Source: CAZBGL01 sp964491375
GTDB taxonomy: Bacteria > Desulfobacterota > Deferrisomatia > Deferrisomatales > Deferrisomataceae
Direction of reading: 5' to 3'
Length of the DNA stretch: 11,338 nucleotides
Assembly: GCA_964491375.1 (NCBI GenBank)
Contig: CAZBGL010000080.1
Span: 1 to 11,338, forward strand
Notes under the pieces: generated by a model
The model's database searches: none
Seen by the model: the letters and a program-made list of their open reading frames with translations, nothing else
What the model was told of the DNA's origin: nothing
Program-made: the position numbers and the translations under genes
Part shown: positions 1-6,455 of the stretch, one piece after another
Layout: each line of letters starts with the position of its first letter
How positions within the stretch are numbered: position 1 is the first letter of the stretch

Positions 1-788
1 CGCTTCGGCTGAACACGGTGTGCGAAGCGGCCCTGTGCCCCAACCGACCGGAGTGTTACCGGGACCGCCACGTCACGGTGTTGATCCTGGGGGATCGGTG
101 CACCCGGGCCTGCCGGTTCTGCAACGTGAAGGGTGGCACGCCCGAGCCCGTGGACCCGGACGAACCCCGGCGCGTGGCCGAAGCGGTGGCCCGGCTGGGC
201 ATGCGGCACGTGGTGGTGACGAGCGTGACGCGCGACGATCTTCCGGACGGGGGTTCGGCCCAGTACGCGGCCGTGGCTGCGGCGTTGGCCTCTCTGCCCG
301 ATCCACCCACTGCTGAAGCACTGGTCCCTGACTTCAGGGGGGAGCTGGCCTCTGTGGAGCGCGTGGCTCGGGCCTCTTACCAGATATTGAGCCACAATGT
401 GGAGACCGTGCCGAGGCTGTATCCGGGAATCCGTCCGGGCGCGGACTACCGGCGGAGCGTGGGAGTGCTGGCCGCGTTCCGGCGGTTCCGGCCCGAGGCC
501 GTGGTGAAGAGCGCCCTCATGCTGGGCCTGGGCGAGCGAGACGAGGAAGTCCGCAGCGTTCTGGAAGACCTGTTGAGGGTCGGGGTGGACGCCGTGGCCC
601 TGGGCCAGTACCTCCGGCCCGGCCCGGGCCGGGTGCCGGTGGTGCGGTACCTCCCCGAGGAAGAGTTCGATCGCTGGGCACAAGAGGCCCGGTCCCTGGG
701 GTTTCGCCACGTGGCGGCCGGGGTCCGGGTGCGCAGCTCTTACCGCGCGGCAACGGCCCTTTCCGGCTGTGGGGCACCCGCAGCCTGA
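1..788 (+). CDS. lipA: Lipoyl synthase LipA, 5' end cut by window edge
   Basis: Radical-SAM enzyme that inserts two sulfurs into protein-bound octanoyl groups to make lipoate on E2 and GcvH subunits, in the cytoplasm. The first complete codon is at 3, and the reading begins LRLNTVCEAALCPN, so the gene starts outside the window and about 30 N-terminal residues are missing. GTG 18 is internal, not a real start. The auxiliary cluster motif CX4CX5C is visible from base 21. It is followed by the radical-SAM motif CX3CX2C (CTRACRFC) and, near the C-terminus, the RSSY motif whose serine ligates the auxiliary cluster in LipA. All cluster ligands are present, so the enzyme should be active. The stop at 786-788 lies 23 bases before the next gene, which suggests co-transcription. 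No lipB is seen in the window; it could lie upstream. The identification is very secure from the two cysteine motifs and RSSY. Confidence 0.96.
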   Translation, partial: LRLNTVCEAALCPNRPECYRDRHVTVLILGDRCTRACRFCNVKGGTPEPVDPDEPRRVAEAVARLGMRHVVVTSVTRDDLPDGGSAQYAAVAAALASLPDPPTAEALVPDFRGELASVERVARASYQILSHNVETVPRLYPGIRPGADYRRSVGVLAAFRRFRPEAVVKSALMLGLGERDEEVRSVLEDLLRVGVDAVALGQYLRPGPGRVPVVRYLPEEEFDRWAQEARSLGFRHVAAGVRVRSSYRAATALSGCGAPAA

Positions 789-811
789 ACCCTGAGCGAG
801 GAGTTGGAAAC

Positions 812-1810
812 ATGCGAAGCGTACGACTCATTTTGTTGGTGGCCACGGTCGCGCTGGCCGGAGCGGCCGTTGCCGGCGAGGCCGACGAGGCAAGCCCGCC
901 GGGCGACGCACCGGTGGCCGTGGTGAATGGGGAACCCATCACCAAGGCGGAGTTCGACCGCGCCTTGGCCGCCTATATGCGCCGGTTCCGCCAGATGACC
1001 GGGGGCATGCACGGGATGGTGAAGGAGCCGAACGAACAGATGAAGGCCGAGGTGCTCCAGCAGTTGGTGGACCGGACGCTCCTGTGGCAGGAGGCCAAAA
1101 AGGACCTGCCCAAGGATCTGGACGCCCAGGTGGAGAAGGAGCTGGAGGCCATCAAGGGCCGGTTTCCGGATGACCGGAGTTTTCAGCAGGCCCTCGACGC
1201 GGAAAACCTGACCACGGCGACCCTGAAGGGCCTGATCCGGCAGCAGCTCGCCGTGCGCAACTACGTGGAGACGCACATCCAACCGGGTGTGAAAGTGAGC
1301 GAAGAGGAAGTGCGCCGTTTCTACGAGGAGAACCGGGACAAGTTCACCACGCCCGAGCAGGTGCGCGCGAGCCACATCCTGATCCGTGTGGCGCCCGGAG
1401 CCTCGGACGAGGAAAAGGGCCGGGCCCGCAAGAAGGTGGCCGAACTGAGGGAGCGTGCGCTCCAAGGGGAGGATTTCGCGGAACTGGCCCGGAAGCACTC
1501 CGAAGACCCGGGAAGTGCCGCCAACGGCGGGGACCTGGGCTTCTTTACCCGCGACCGGATGGTCAAGCCCTTTGCCGACGCGGCGTTCGCGCTCAAGGCC
1601 GGGGAGGTCAGCGACGTAGTGGAGACCCGGTTCGGCTACCACGTGATCAAGGTGACCGAGCGGAAGGAGGCCACCCGTCACGGGTTCGAGGAGGTGAAGG
1701 ACCAGATCCAAGGATATCTGGAGGCCCGTGCACTCGACCAGGCGATCCGGGCCAAAGTGGACGAACTGCGCAAGGGGGCCGAGATACGGATGGTCTCGTC
1801 GCACATGTGA
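812..1810 (+). CDS. Periplasmic parvulin-type peptidyl-prolyl isomerase (SurA/PpiC-like)
   Basis: 332-residue secreted foldase. Residues 1-21 form a signal peptide: MRSVR, then a hydrophobic stretch, then a likely AVA|GE cleavage. There is no lipobox cysteine, so it is probably soluble in the periplasm. Residues 34-155 are the helical SurA-N-like chaperone part, beginning with VNGEPIT, which is typical of this family. Residues 185-282 are the rotamase (parvulin) domain, with the conserved ASHILIR, FAELARKHSEDPGSAANGGDLGFF and GYHVIKV blocks. A C-terminal helix (292-325) probably packs back on the chaperone part, as in SurA. ATG 812 was chosen because AGGAG at 799-803 sits eight bases upstream and the signal peptide follows directly. 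The family cis-trans isomerises X-Pro bonds and assists outer-membrane or secreted protein folding. It is probably in one unit with lipA, although no functional link is obvious. SurA versus generic PpiC cannot be decided: there is only one rotamase domain. Confidence 0.92.
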   Translation: MRSVRLILLVATVALAGAAVAGEADEASPPGDAPVAVVNGEPITKAEFDRALAAYMRRFRQMTGGMHGMVKEPNEQMKAEVLQQLVDRTLLWQEAKKDLPKDLDAQVEKELEAIKGRFPDDRSFQQALDAENLTTATLKGLIRQQLAVRNYVETHIQPGVKVSEEEVRRFYEENRDKFTTPEQVRASHILIRVAPGASDEEKGRARKKVAELRERALQGEDFAELARKHSEDPGSAANGGDLGFFTRDRMVKPFADAAFALKAGEVSDVVETRFGYHVIKVTERKEATRHGFEEVKDQIQGYLEARALDQAIRAKVDELRKGAEIRMVSSHM

Positions 1811-1860
1811 GGAGACCGAAGGAGCGCCCCGAAGGGCTGACGGGAGGCAGAGCCGGAGAA

Positions 1861-1895
1861 CGGAAGAGGGCGGCGCACGGGGCCGCCCTCTTCCG
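1861..1895. terminator. Perfect 14-bp inverted repeat between convergent genes
   Basis: CGGAAGAGGGCGGC at 1861-1874 is exactly complementary to 1882-1895, with a seven-base loop. It lies between the convergent stops of the prolyl isomerase (1810) and the HU gene (1923), the normal place for a shared bidirectional terminator. Neither side has a clean U-tract; only scattered Ts follow on the plus side. It may therefore act as a weak intrinsic terminator, a pause or 3'-end stabiliser, or with Rho. Confidence 0.6.
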
Positions 1896-1922
1896 CCTTC
1901 GCTTTGGGCGCGGACGGTATGC

Positions 1923-2195
1923 CTATTTGACGGCTTCCTTGAAAGTCTTGCCGGGGGTGAACCGCGGAACCTTGCAGGCCGGGATCTGGATCTCCTGGCC
2001 GGTCTGGGGGTTGCGTCCCTTTCGGGGCGCCCGCTCCGACACGGCAAACGTGCCGAACCCCGTGATGGAGACCTTGTTCCCTTTGGCCAGCGCCTCCCCG
2101 GTCACCGTGACGAAAGCGTCCAAGAGCGCTTCCGCCTCCTTGGCCTTGACGCCCGCCCTCGCGCTGATTTCCTGGATGAGTTCCGCCTTGTTCAT
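1923..2195 (-). CDS. HU-family DNA-binding protein
   Basis: 90-residue nucleoid protein, the normal size for HU. It begins MNKAELIQEIS and carries the family signature GFGTF (47-51) followed by R-x-x-R-x-GRNPQTG (55-66) and IQIPA. The proline-bearing beta-arm of this region wraps into the minor groove. HU bends and compacts DNA as a dimer and supports replication, recombination and transcription. ATG at 2193-2195 was chosen because AAGGAGG (minus strand, 2201-2207) lies five bases away. An in-frame ATG at 2288 would add 31 residues with no family resemblance and would overlap the promoter-like site. The gene is convergent with the prolyl isomerase and is probably a single-gene unit. HU-alpha versus HU-beta (hupA/hupB) cannot be told from the sequence alone, and IHF is less likely because IHF-specific residues are not apparent. 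Confidence 0.95.
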   Translation of the reverse strand: MNKAELIQEISARAGVKAKEAEALLDAFVTVTGEALAKGNKVSITGFGTFAVSERAPRKGRNPQTGQEIQIPACKVPRFTPGKTFKEAVK

Positions 2196-2259
2196 CCGAT
2201 CCTCCTTGCCTTGGAAATGGGGAAGGAAACCGTCGACACCGCCATCGCCGTGAGCACGG

Positions 2260-2288
2260 ACTTTAGCGTGGCTTAGCACAAAACACAA
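2260..2288 (-). promoter_or_regulatory. Candidate sigma70 promoter for the HU gene
   Basis: On the minus strand TTGTGT (2288-2283), exactly 17 bases, then TAAAGT (2265-2260). The -10 matches four of six consensus bases and the -35 three of six. It is an AT-rich patch in very GC-rich surroundings, 65 bases before the HU start codon. It is plausible by position and spacing only. Confidence 0.45.
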
Positions 2289-2325
2289 GAGAGGACCCAG
2301 GAAATCCAGGGGTTCTGCCGTCCGG

Positions 2326-2368
2326 CCCGGGCCGGGAAGGCCCGGGAGGGGGTCGGCCCCCCACCGGG
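2326..2368. other. GC-rich hairpin cluster after the glycosyltransferase gene
   Basis: CCCGGGCC (2326-2333) pairs with 2339-2346 around a five-base loop. GGGGG (2348-2352) pairs with CCCCC (2357-2361) around TCGG, flanked by CCCGG/CCGGG (2341-2345/2364-2368), so alternative folds compete. The cluster lies 50-90 bases past the stop of the minus-strand glycosyltransferase gene and just upstream of the HU promoter candidate. No U-tract follows directly, so it is only a possible terminator or insulator. Confidence 0.35.
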
Positions 2369-2417
2369 AGTCCGGGTCCTACGGCCGGCGAGGGCGCGTA
2401 AGGAGACGGCCCGGCGG

Positions 2418-3092
2418 TCATGGCACCCTTGCGCCCTCGTGCTCGGGAATCCACCCCAGGTCGTGGAGGAGCCGGGCGGTGTGGGGGGCCCGTCCCGGGA
2501 CCTGCTCCAGAATCCGGGCCAGATCGCCCAGATCCCGGGGGGTGTCCACATCGAGCACCGGCCCGGACACGTACACCCTGCGGCCTGCCGCCCGGAGGCG
2601 GGCGAGGGTGGCGGCCAGTACCCGGCTGGTGGACCAGGGGATCCCGGCGAACACCTCCGGGAACGGTCCGGCCAGGCAGAGGCCCATGTACCCGCCGTCC
2701 CGGGCGGGGAGAATCGCCGCGTCGAACCCCTCTTCGACCTGCCGGAACAGATCCTCCACAGCCCACGGGGACAGATGGGGACAGTCGGTGCCCACCACCG
2801 CCACGGGCCCGCCCCCGACCCGGAATCCCTCGTCCACGGCGGCCCGCAAACGGACACCCAGGTCTCCATCGGGTTGGGGCCGCACGTCCGGGCAATCCAG
2901 GGGAAACGCCCGCGGGTCGCCGTCCACCCACCAGATCACCCGGTCCGCCCCCGCCCCCTGGATCCAGCCCCCGGCGTCCTCCAGGAAGGCTCGATACAGC
3001 CGGGCCGCACCCTGCGGCCCGAGCTCGGGGATGAGACGGGTCTTCACCCGGCCCGGCACCGGGACCTTGGCGAACACGAGGAGCATCCGCAT
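2418..3092 (-). CDS. TIGR04282/DUF2064-family glycosyltransferase
   Basis: 224-residue soluble protein with the GT-A-like fold seen in the TIGR04282 family ('rSAM/selenodomain-associated transferase 1', also labelled an arsenosugar-type glycosyltransferase). Visible family blocks are LLVFAKVPVPGRVKTRL (4-20), GTDCPHL (101-107), LPARDGGYMGL (128-138) and DVDTPRDL (181-188). The PGRVKTR loop near the N-terminus resembles the nucleotide-binding loop of sugar-nucleotide transferases, and the GTDCP and DVDTP aspartates could hold a metal. The substrate is unknown. The arsenosugar label is a family name and not evidence here, and no ArsS-type radical-SAM partner is in the window. ATG 3092 was chosen because it begins the conserved strand and GAGGAGAGG lies about 11 bases upstream (minus strand, near 3104-3113). 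ATG 3086 is a possible alternative start. It follows the TRAP gene by 111 bases with a strong hairpin between them, so co-transcription is uncertain. Confidence 0.85.
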   Translation of the reverse strand: MRMLLVFAKVPVPGRVKTRLIPELGPQGAARLYRAFLEDAGGWIQGAGADRVIWWVDGDPRAFPLDCPDVRPQPDGDLGVRLRAAVDEGFRVGGGPVAVVGTDCPHLSPWAVEDLFRQVEEGFDAAILPARDGGYMGLCLAGPFPEVFAGIPWSTSRVLAATLARLRAAGRRVYVSGPVLDVDTPRDLGDLARILEQVPGRAPHTARLLHDLGWIPEHEGARVP

Positions 3093-3158
3093 GGGGGCTG
3101 GGACCTCTCCTCCTCGGGGTCTGGCCCTCACAGGGGCCTGAGGGGCCTCCGGGCAGGG

Positions 3159-3190
3159 CCGCCCCTGCCGCAGGAACACGGCAGGGGCGG
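3159..3190 (-). terminator. 12-bp perfect hairpin just after the TRAP permease stop
   Basis: CCGCCCCTGCCG (3159-3170 on the plus strand) is exactly complementary to 3179-3190 around an eight-base loop. The hairpin begins 13 bases after the TRAP permease stop codon on the minus strand. The downstream sequence is GC-rich with no U-tract, so this may be a Rho-dependent or pausing site, or an mRNA 3'-end stabiliser, rather than a classical intrinsic terminator. Confidence 0.5.
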
Positions 3191-3203
3191 GCCGCTCGGG
3201 CCG

Positions 3204-5171
3204 TCAGGGCTTGAGCATTTTGGACGGAAGCCAGGTGATGGTCTCCGGGAAGAACGCCACGATGAGCAACCCGATCAACTGGATGATCACGAACGGGATG
3301 ATGCCCTTGTAAATGTGGCCCGTGGTGACCTCCTTGGGGGCCACGCCCTTCAGGTAGAACAGCGCGAACCCAAAGGGTGGTGTGAGGAACGAGGTCTGGA
3401 GGTTCACCGCGATGAGCACCGCCAGCCACAAGGGGTCCACGCCCATGGAAACCATGATGGGGGTGAGCACCGGGACGTGGATAAAGGTGATCTCGATGAA
3501 ATCCAGGAAAAACCCGGCGATGAAGATGATGGACATCACGATCACCAGGATGCCCCATTTGCCGAAGGGCAGCCACTCGATGAAGGCCCGCACCACGTCG
3601 TCGCCGCCCATCCCGCGGAACACGAGGCCGAAGGCCCCGGCCCCCACGAGAATGATGAACACCATACAGGTGAGCTTGGTGGTCGCGGCCATGACCTCGC
3701 GCACGATCTGGAGGTTGAGCCGTTTCTTGGCGGCCGTCAGGAGCGAGGCCCCCACCGCACCGAGCGCCGCGGCCTCTGTGGGCGAAGCGATGCCCGCGAA
3801 GATGGAGCCCAGCACCGCCACCATGAGGAACGCCGGAGGGATCAGGGCCACCACCACGCGGCGTACGAGTTTCCATCCGGTGATCTCCGCCCGCTCCTCC
3901 GCCGGGATGGGCGGGGCCCACTCGGGGCGCATGACGCCGATGGTCACGATCCACACGATGTACAGGCCCACCAGGATGAGCCCCGGGATCACCGAGCCGA
4001 TGAACAGGTCTCCGATGGGGACGTTCATGATGTCGCCCAGGAGCACCAGCACGATGCTCGGGGGGATGATCTGTCCCAGGGTCCCCGAGGCCGCGATGGT
4101 CCCCGTGGCCAACTCCTTTTGGTATCCGCGCCGGAGCATGGTGGGCAGCGAGAGGAGTCCCATCGTGACCACGGTGGCGCCCACGATCCCCGTGGAGGCG
4201 GCGAGCAGCGCCCCCACCACCACCACGGAGATGGCCAGCCCTCCGCGCATCCGGCCGAACAGGAGCGCCATGGTCTCGAGCAGCTCCTCGGCCAACCCGG
4301 ACCGTTCCAGCATCACGCCCATGTACACGAACAAGGGCACGGCCAGCAGGGTGAAGTTGGTCACGATGCCCCAGATCCGGAGGGGCAGGAGGTGGAAGAA
4401 ATCGAACCCGAAGGCGATGTACCCGAACACGAGCGCGGTGCCGCCCAGGGTGAACGCCACGGGGAACCCGAACAGGAGCACCGCGAACAGCACCGCGAAC
4501 ATCACGGCCGGAAGGAGTTCCTGGAAATCGTCCAGGGCGACCATGAGGGGGTCGGGAAGCGGCCAGTCCGAGTAGTTCTTCATGACCACCGCGAACACCA
4601 CGAACGCGGCGGCCAGGCTCCCCCACAGGTACGCCTGGCGCCGCCCGCGCCGGCCGGCCGGCGCCGGAGTGGTCCTGAGGTACACATAGTTCCGCGCCGC
4701 CTCGGCCACCCCCTGGAGGAGCAACAGCAGGAACCCGAGGGGGATCATGGCCTTGAGGGCGTACCGGGCCGGGAGCCCGCCGGGATCCGGCGAGGTCTCC
4801 CGCACGGCCCAGGAGTTCAGCACGAAGTCCTTGGTGGCATAGATCACCAGGATGCTGAAGGGGATCAGCGCGATCAGTGCGCCGATCAGGTTGATCCAGG
4901 CCCGCCTGCGCTCGTCCAGTTTGGCGTAGATGATGTCCACCCGGACGTGGGCGTCCTCCTTCAGCGTGTAGGCCGCCCCGATCAGGAACACCACCCCAAA
5001 CAGGTGCCACTCCAGCTCCTGGAGGGCGATGTTCCCGTGCTGGAACCCGTATCGCATGATTGTGTCGTACGCGGTGAGCAGCACCATCCCGGTGGTGAGC
5101 CACGACACGGAGCGGCCAACCCCTTCGTTGAGGCGGTCGATGGCCCGGGCAGTCCGCCTGAGCAGTTCCAT
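3204..5171 (-). CDS. Fused TRAP transporter permease (DctQ-DctM)
   Basis: 655-residue inner-membrane protein joining the small (DctQ) and large (DctM) permease subunits of a tripartite ATP-independent periplasmic transporter, which imports organic acids driven by an ion gradient. The DctQ part covers about residues 15-165, with four hydrophobic segments and the hallmark AHVRVDIIY (74-82). A charged linker with a further hydrophobic segment (181-198) follows. The DctM part covers about 220-650, with many membrane segments and the blocks ASGTLGQIIPPSIVL (361-375), ASPTEAAALGAVGA (462-475) and TSFLTPPFGFALFYLKG (593-609). The last block is of the type found in the mannitol/chloroaromatic TRAP subfamily (COG4664/4665). 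ATG 5171 was chosen for AAGGAG five bases upstream (5177-5182) and the start of the DctQ region; the frame stays open to 5333 but that extension has no family features. The required substrate-binding DctP subunit is not encoded next to it. The substrate cannot be inferred. Confidence 0.93.
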   Translation of the reverse strand: MELLRRTARAIDRLNEGVGRSVSWLTTGMVLLTAYDTIMRYGFQHGNIALQELEWHLFGVVFLIGAAYTLKEDAHVRVDIIYAKLDERRRAWINLIGALIALIPFSILVIYATKDFVLNSWAVRETSPDPGGLPARYALKAMIPLGFLLLLLQGVAEAARNYVYLRTTPAPAGRRGRRQAYLWGSLAAAFVVFAVVMKNYSDWPLPDPLMVALDDFQELLPAVMFAVLFAVLLFGFPVAFTLGGTALVFGYIAFGFDFFHLLPLRIWGIVTNFTLLAVPLFVYMGVMLERSGLAEELLETMALLFGRMRGGLAISVVVVGALLAASTGIVGATVVTMGLLSLPTMLRRGYQKELATGTIAASGTLGQIIPPSIVLVLLGDIMNVPIGDLFIGSVIPGLILVGLYIVWIVTIGVMRPEWAPPIPAEERAEITGWKLVRRVVVALIPPAFLMVAVLGSIFAGIASPTEAAALGAVGASLLTAAKKRLNLQIVREVMAATTKLTCMVFIILVGAGAFGLVFRGMGGDDVVRAFIEWLPFGKWGILVIVMSIIFIAGFFLDFIEITFIHVPVLTPIMVSMGVDPLWLAVLIAVNLQTSFLTPPFGFALFYLKGVAPKEVTTGHIYKGIIPFVIIQLIGLLIVAFFPETITWLPSKMLKP

Positions 5172-5202
5172 GGGCTCTCCTTTCTGCCCTCCTGTACGAA
5201 GG

Positions 5203-5216
5203 TTTGTTTCAACAAA
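5203..5216. promoter_or_regulatory. Palindrome upstream of TRAP permease, candidate operator
   Basis: TTTGTT-TC-AACAAA is a perfect 6-2-6 palindrome in an AT-rich island, 32-45 bases before the TRAP start codon and just upstream of its ribosome binding site. The position suits a repressor operator. The loop is too short for an RNA hairpin, so a DNA-binding role is more likely. No convincing -35/-10 pair was recognised in this 166-base gap. Confidence 0.35.
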
Positions 5217-5337
5217 ACTCGTCGTGTCGGTCCCCGGGTCGAAAAGCGGCCAAACCCTATCATTTTGGGATCGGGAATCCAAGCCCCTGTGCCCAGGGTG
5301 CGTCGGATGCGAAGAGGGGGCCAAGGGTTTCAAGGGA

Positions 5338-5778
5338 TCAAACGGTGGGTTTGCGCAGCCTGGACAGAACGCCGGCCAGAGCGGAGGTGAGGATCAGGGC
5401 CAGGACGAGCCTGGGGCCCAGGATCCACGACGCCCGGCCGCCGAGCACGGCAAAGAGCAGGGTATCCTCGATCACCGCGTGACACGTGGACAGGAAGAGG
5501 CCCAGCAGAAACGCCTGCCGGGGAGGCACGCGCCCGGAACGCACGTCGGCAAGCATCACGCCCGCGCCGTACACGATGCCCAACACCAAGCCGGCGGCCA
5601 GGGAGGCCGCGGCCCCCGGCCCGAGGCCGAGCACGCCGAGTCCCCTGGATGCGGGGGTGAGCCGCCGGATCCACGGACGGGTCCGGAGCACCTCGAACGT
5701 GACGGTGAGCCCCAGGACCACCGCTCCGACCTTGATCGTCGTAACGCACGCGTTCCACAGGCTGGCGAGCGCGGTCAC
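5338..5778 (-). CDS. Gate-domain (nucleoside-recognition) membrane protein, second of pair
   Basis: 146-residue predicted inner-membrane protein related to the nucleoside-recognition/Gate family (Pfam Gate, as in SpmA/SpmB and the FeoB core). It has hydrophobic segments near residues 16-30, 55-77, 88-112 and 118-138. The conserved-looking blocks are GLGPGAAASLAAGLVLGIVYGAGVM (51-75) and STCHAVIEDTLLF (97-109). It starts at GTG 5778, whose bases form GTGA with the stop of the upstream gene (four-base overlap), so translation is probably coupled. Its CH-x-x-(I/L)-E motif also occurs in the partner, which suggests the two are diverged copies that together make one Gate unit. The transported or sensed molecule is unknown, and the nucleoside label is historical. 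The stop at 5338 is followed by 166 bases before the TRAP gene on the same strand. There is no close homology to a characterised transporter, so I infer membrane location and pairing only. Confidence 0.85.
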   Translation of the reverse strand: MTALASLWNACVTTIKVGAVVLGLTVTFEVLRTRPWIRRLTPASRGLGVLGLGPGAAASLAAGLVLGIVYGAGVMLADVRSGRVPPRQAFLLGLFLSTCHAVIEDTLLFAVLGGRASWILGPRLVLALILTSALAGVLSRLRKPTV

Positions 5779-6212
5779 GGCATCACCCGGTGGAGGAGCA
5801 CGCCCGCAAGAAACCCCAGGCCCACACGTGCCAGCACGAGCCAGGGCCACCGGGAGGAGACCTGCCGGATCACGGCGGTTTCCAGCACGAGCCCGTGGCA
5901 GATGCCCAGGACCAATCCCAAGATGGTGACCTCGCGGGCAGAGAGCCCCAGGGGGGCCATGGCGCCGATGGCGGCGTAGAGGTTCACGAGCGCCCCGGCC
6001 ACCAAGGGCACGGCCGCCTCCCCGGGCAGTCCCATGAGGCGCGTGAGCGGCTCCACTGCGTCCGCCGCCGCCGGAATGAGGGGGGTGCGGGCCAGCAGGT
6101 CCACCGCCACGTATGCCGGGATCAGCACCCGGGCGAGGAGCCCCGCCGCGGTCCATCCGTTCCGGACGCCGGCGCGGACCGCAGCGGACAGGGGGACAGG
6201 GTTCCCGCGCAC
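5775..6212 (-). CDS. Gate-domain (nucleoside-recognition) membrane protein, first of pair
   Basis: 145-residue predicted inner-membrane protein. Hydrophobic segments lie near residues 24-40, 66-90, 96-115 and 122-142. The family blocks are MGLPGEAAVPLVAGALVNLYAAIGAM (60-85) and LGICHGLVLETAV (102-114), which mirror the partner gene's blocks. GTG 6212 was chosen because GGAGG (minus strand, 6220-6224) lies seven bases upstream and family similarity begins soon after. A longer frame reaching ATG 6341 has no membrane or family features and crosses a strong hairpin. The gene is divergent from the cyclase gene and is probably transcribed from the promoter-like site at 6354-6382, leaving a leader of roughly 135 bases. 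Such proteins occur in adjacent pairs in many Desulfobacterota; their function is not established. I infer that it pairs with the downstream product in the membrane. Confidence 0.85.
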   Translation of the reverse strand: MRGNPVPLSAAVRAGVRNGWTAAGLLARVLIPAYVAVDLLARTPLIPAAADAVEPLTRLMGLPGEAAVPLVAGALVNLYAAIGAMAPLGLSAREVTILGLVLGICHGLVLETAVIRQVSSRWPWLVLARVGLGFLAGVLLHRVMP

Positions 6213-6353
6213 GCACAATCCTCCGCGTTTTCCGTCGGGTCCAGGAACTCGGCTCCCGCAGGCCGGGGCCCGGCTTGCCCAGCGTGGGCCCCCGGCCGGC
6301 CCGGACCATGCCATGGACGCAGTTTTCGGCGCAAGCCGCAACCCACGGACAGT

Positions 6354-6382
6354 AATTTAAAAGGGATTGACATGGTCCTCAA
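6354..6382 (-). promoter_or_regulatory. Candidate sigma70 promoter for the Gate-protein pair
   Basis: On the minus strand TTGAGG (6382-6377), 17 bases, then TAAATT (6359-6354); each hexamer matches four of six consensus bases. The predicted start near 6347 gives a leader of about 135 bases before GTG 6212. It overlaps the plus-facing promoter: its -35 lies in that promoter's spacer and the reverse is also true. Confidence 0.5.
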
Positions 6383-6395
6383 ATGGTCCTATGCT
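6367..6395 (+). promoter_or_regulatory. Candidate strong sigma70 promoter for the cyclase leader
   Basis: TTGACA (6367-6372, perfect consensus), exactly 17 bases, then TATGCT (6390-6395, four of six). It is the best promoter match in the window. A start is expected near 6402, about 120 bases before the cyclase GTG at 6523. A palindrome GGAACGTTCC (6402-6411) sits right at the predicted start and could be an operator. Confidence 0.7.
6373..6390. repeat. 7+4+7 direct repeat across both divergent promoters
   Basis: TGGTCCT (6373-6379), CAAA, TGGTCCT (6384-6390): two identical seven-base copies with an 11-base period, one helical turn. With the preceding A the copies are eight bases each. This geometry is that of OmpR/PhoB-family response-regulator sites. 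The repeat fills the spacer of the plus promoter and covers the -35 of the minus promoter. Confidence 0.6.
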
Positions 6396-6419
6396 GTACT
6401 CGGAACGTTCCCCCGTTTG

Positions 6420-6455
6420 CCCCGGCCCTTTCCTCCTGGGGTCGGGGATTTTTTT
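6420..6455 (+). terminator. Intrinsic terminator inside the cyclase 5' leader
   Basis: CCCCGGCCCT (6420-6429) pairs with GGGGTCGGGG (6438-6447): ten base pairs including two G-U, with an eight-base loop. It is followed by A and then seven Ts (6449-6455). This is a textbook intrinsic terminator. It lies about 25 bases past the predicted transcription start and 68 bases before the cyclase start codon, so it should act as an attenuator or end a short RNA of about 54 nt. The loop contains CCTCCT (6432-6437), complementary to the cyclase ribosome binding site AGGAGG (6511-6516). Confidence 0.75.

Noticed and set aside
740..2047. A 435-codon minus-strand open frame opposite the prolyl isomerase
   Set aside because: It is antisense to a protein with signal peptide and parvulin motifs, has no family signature, and would overlap the HU gene.
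2196..2288. Longer HU protein starting at ATG 2288
   Set aside because: The extra 31 residues do not resemble HU, and an ideal ribosome binding site precedes ATG 2195.
5270..5300. Sigma54-like GG/GC promoter upstream of the TRAP gene (minus strand GGGCAC...TTGGA)
   Set aside because: The GG-N10-GC spacing is wrong by one or more bases and the GC element reads TTGGA.
5172..5333. N-terminal extension of the TRAP permease to ATG 5333
   Set aside because: The extension has no DctQ features, and AAGGAG sits five bases before ATG 5171.
2439..5390. A 983-codon open frame on the plus strand covering the TRAP permease and glycosyltransferase genes
   Set aside because: It lies antisense to clear family matches, is highly charged and His/Pro/Gly-rich with no domain resemblance, and is the expected by-product of very GC-rich coding DNA.
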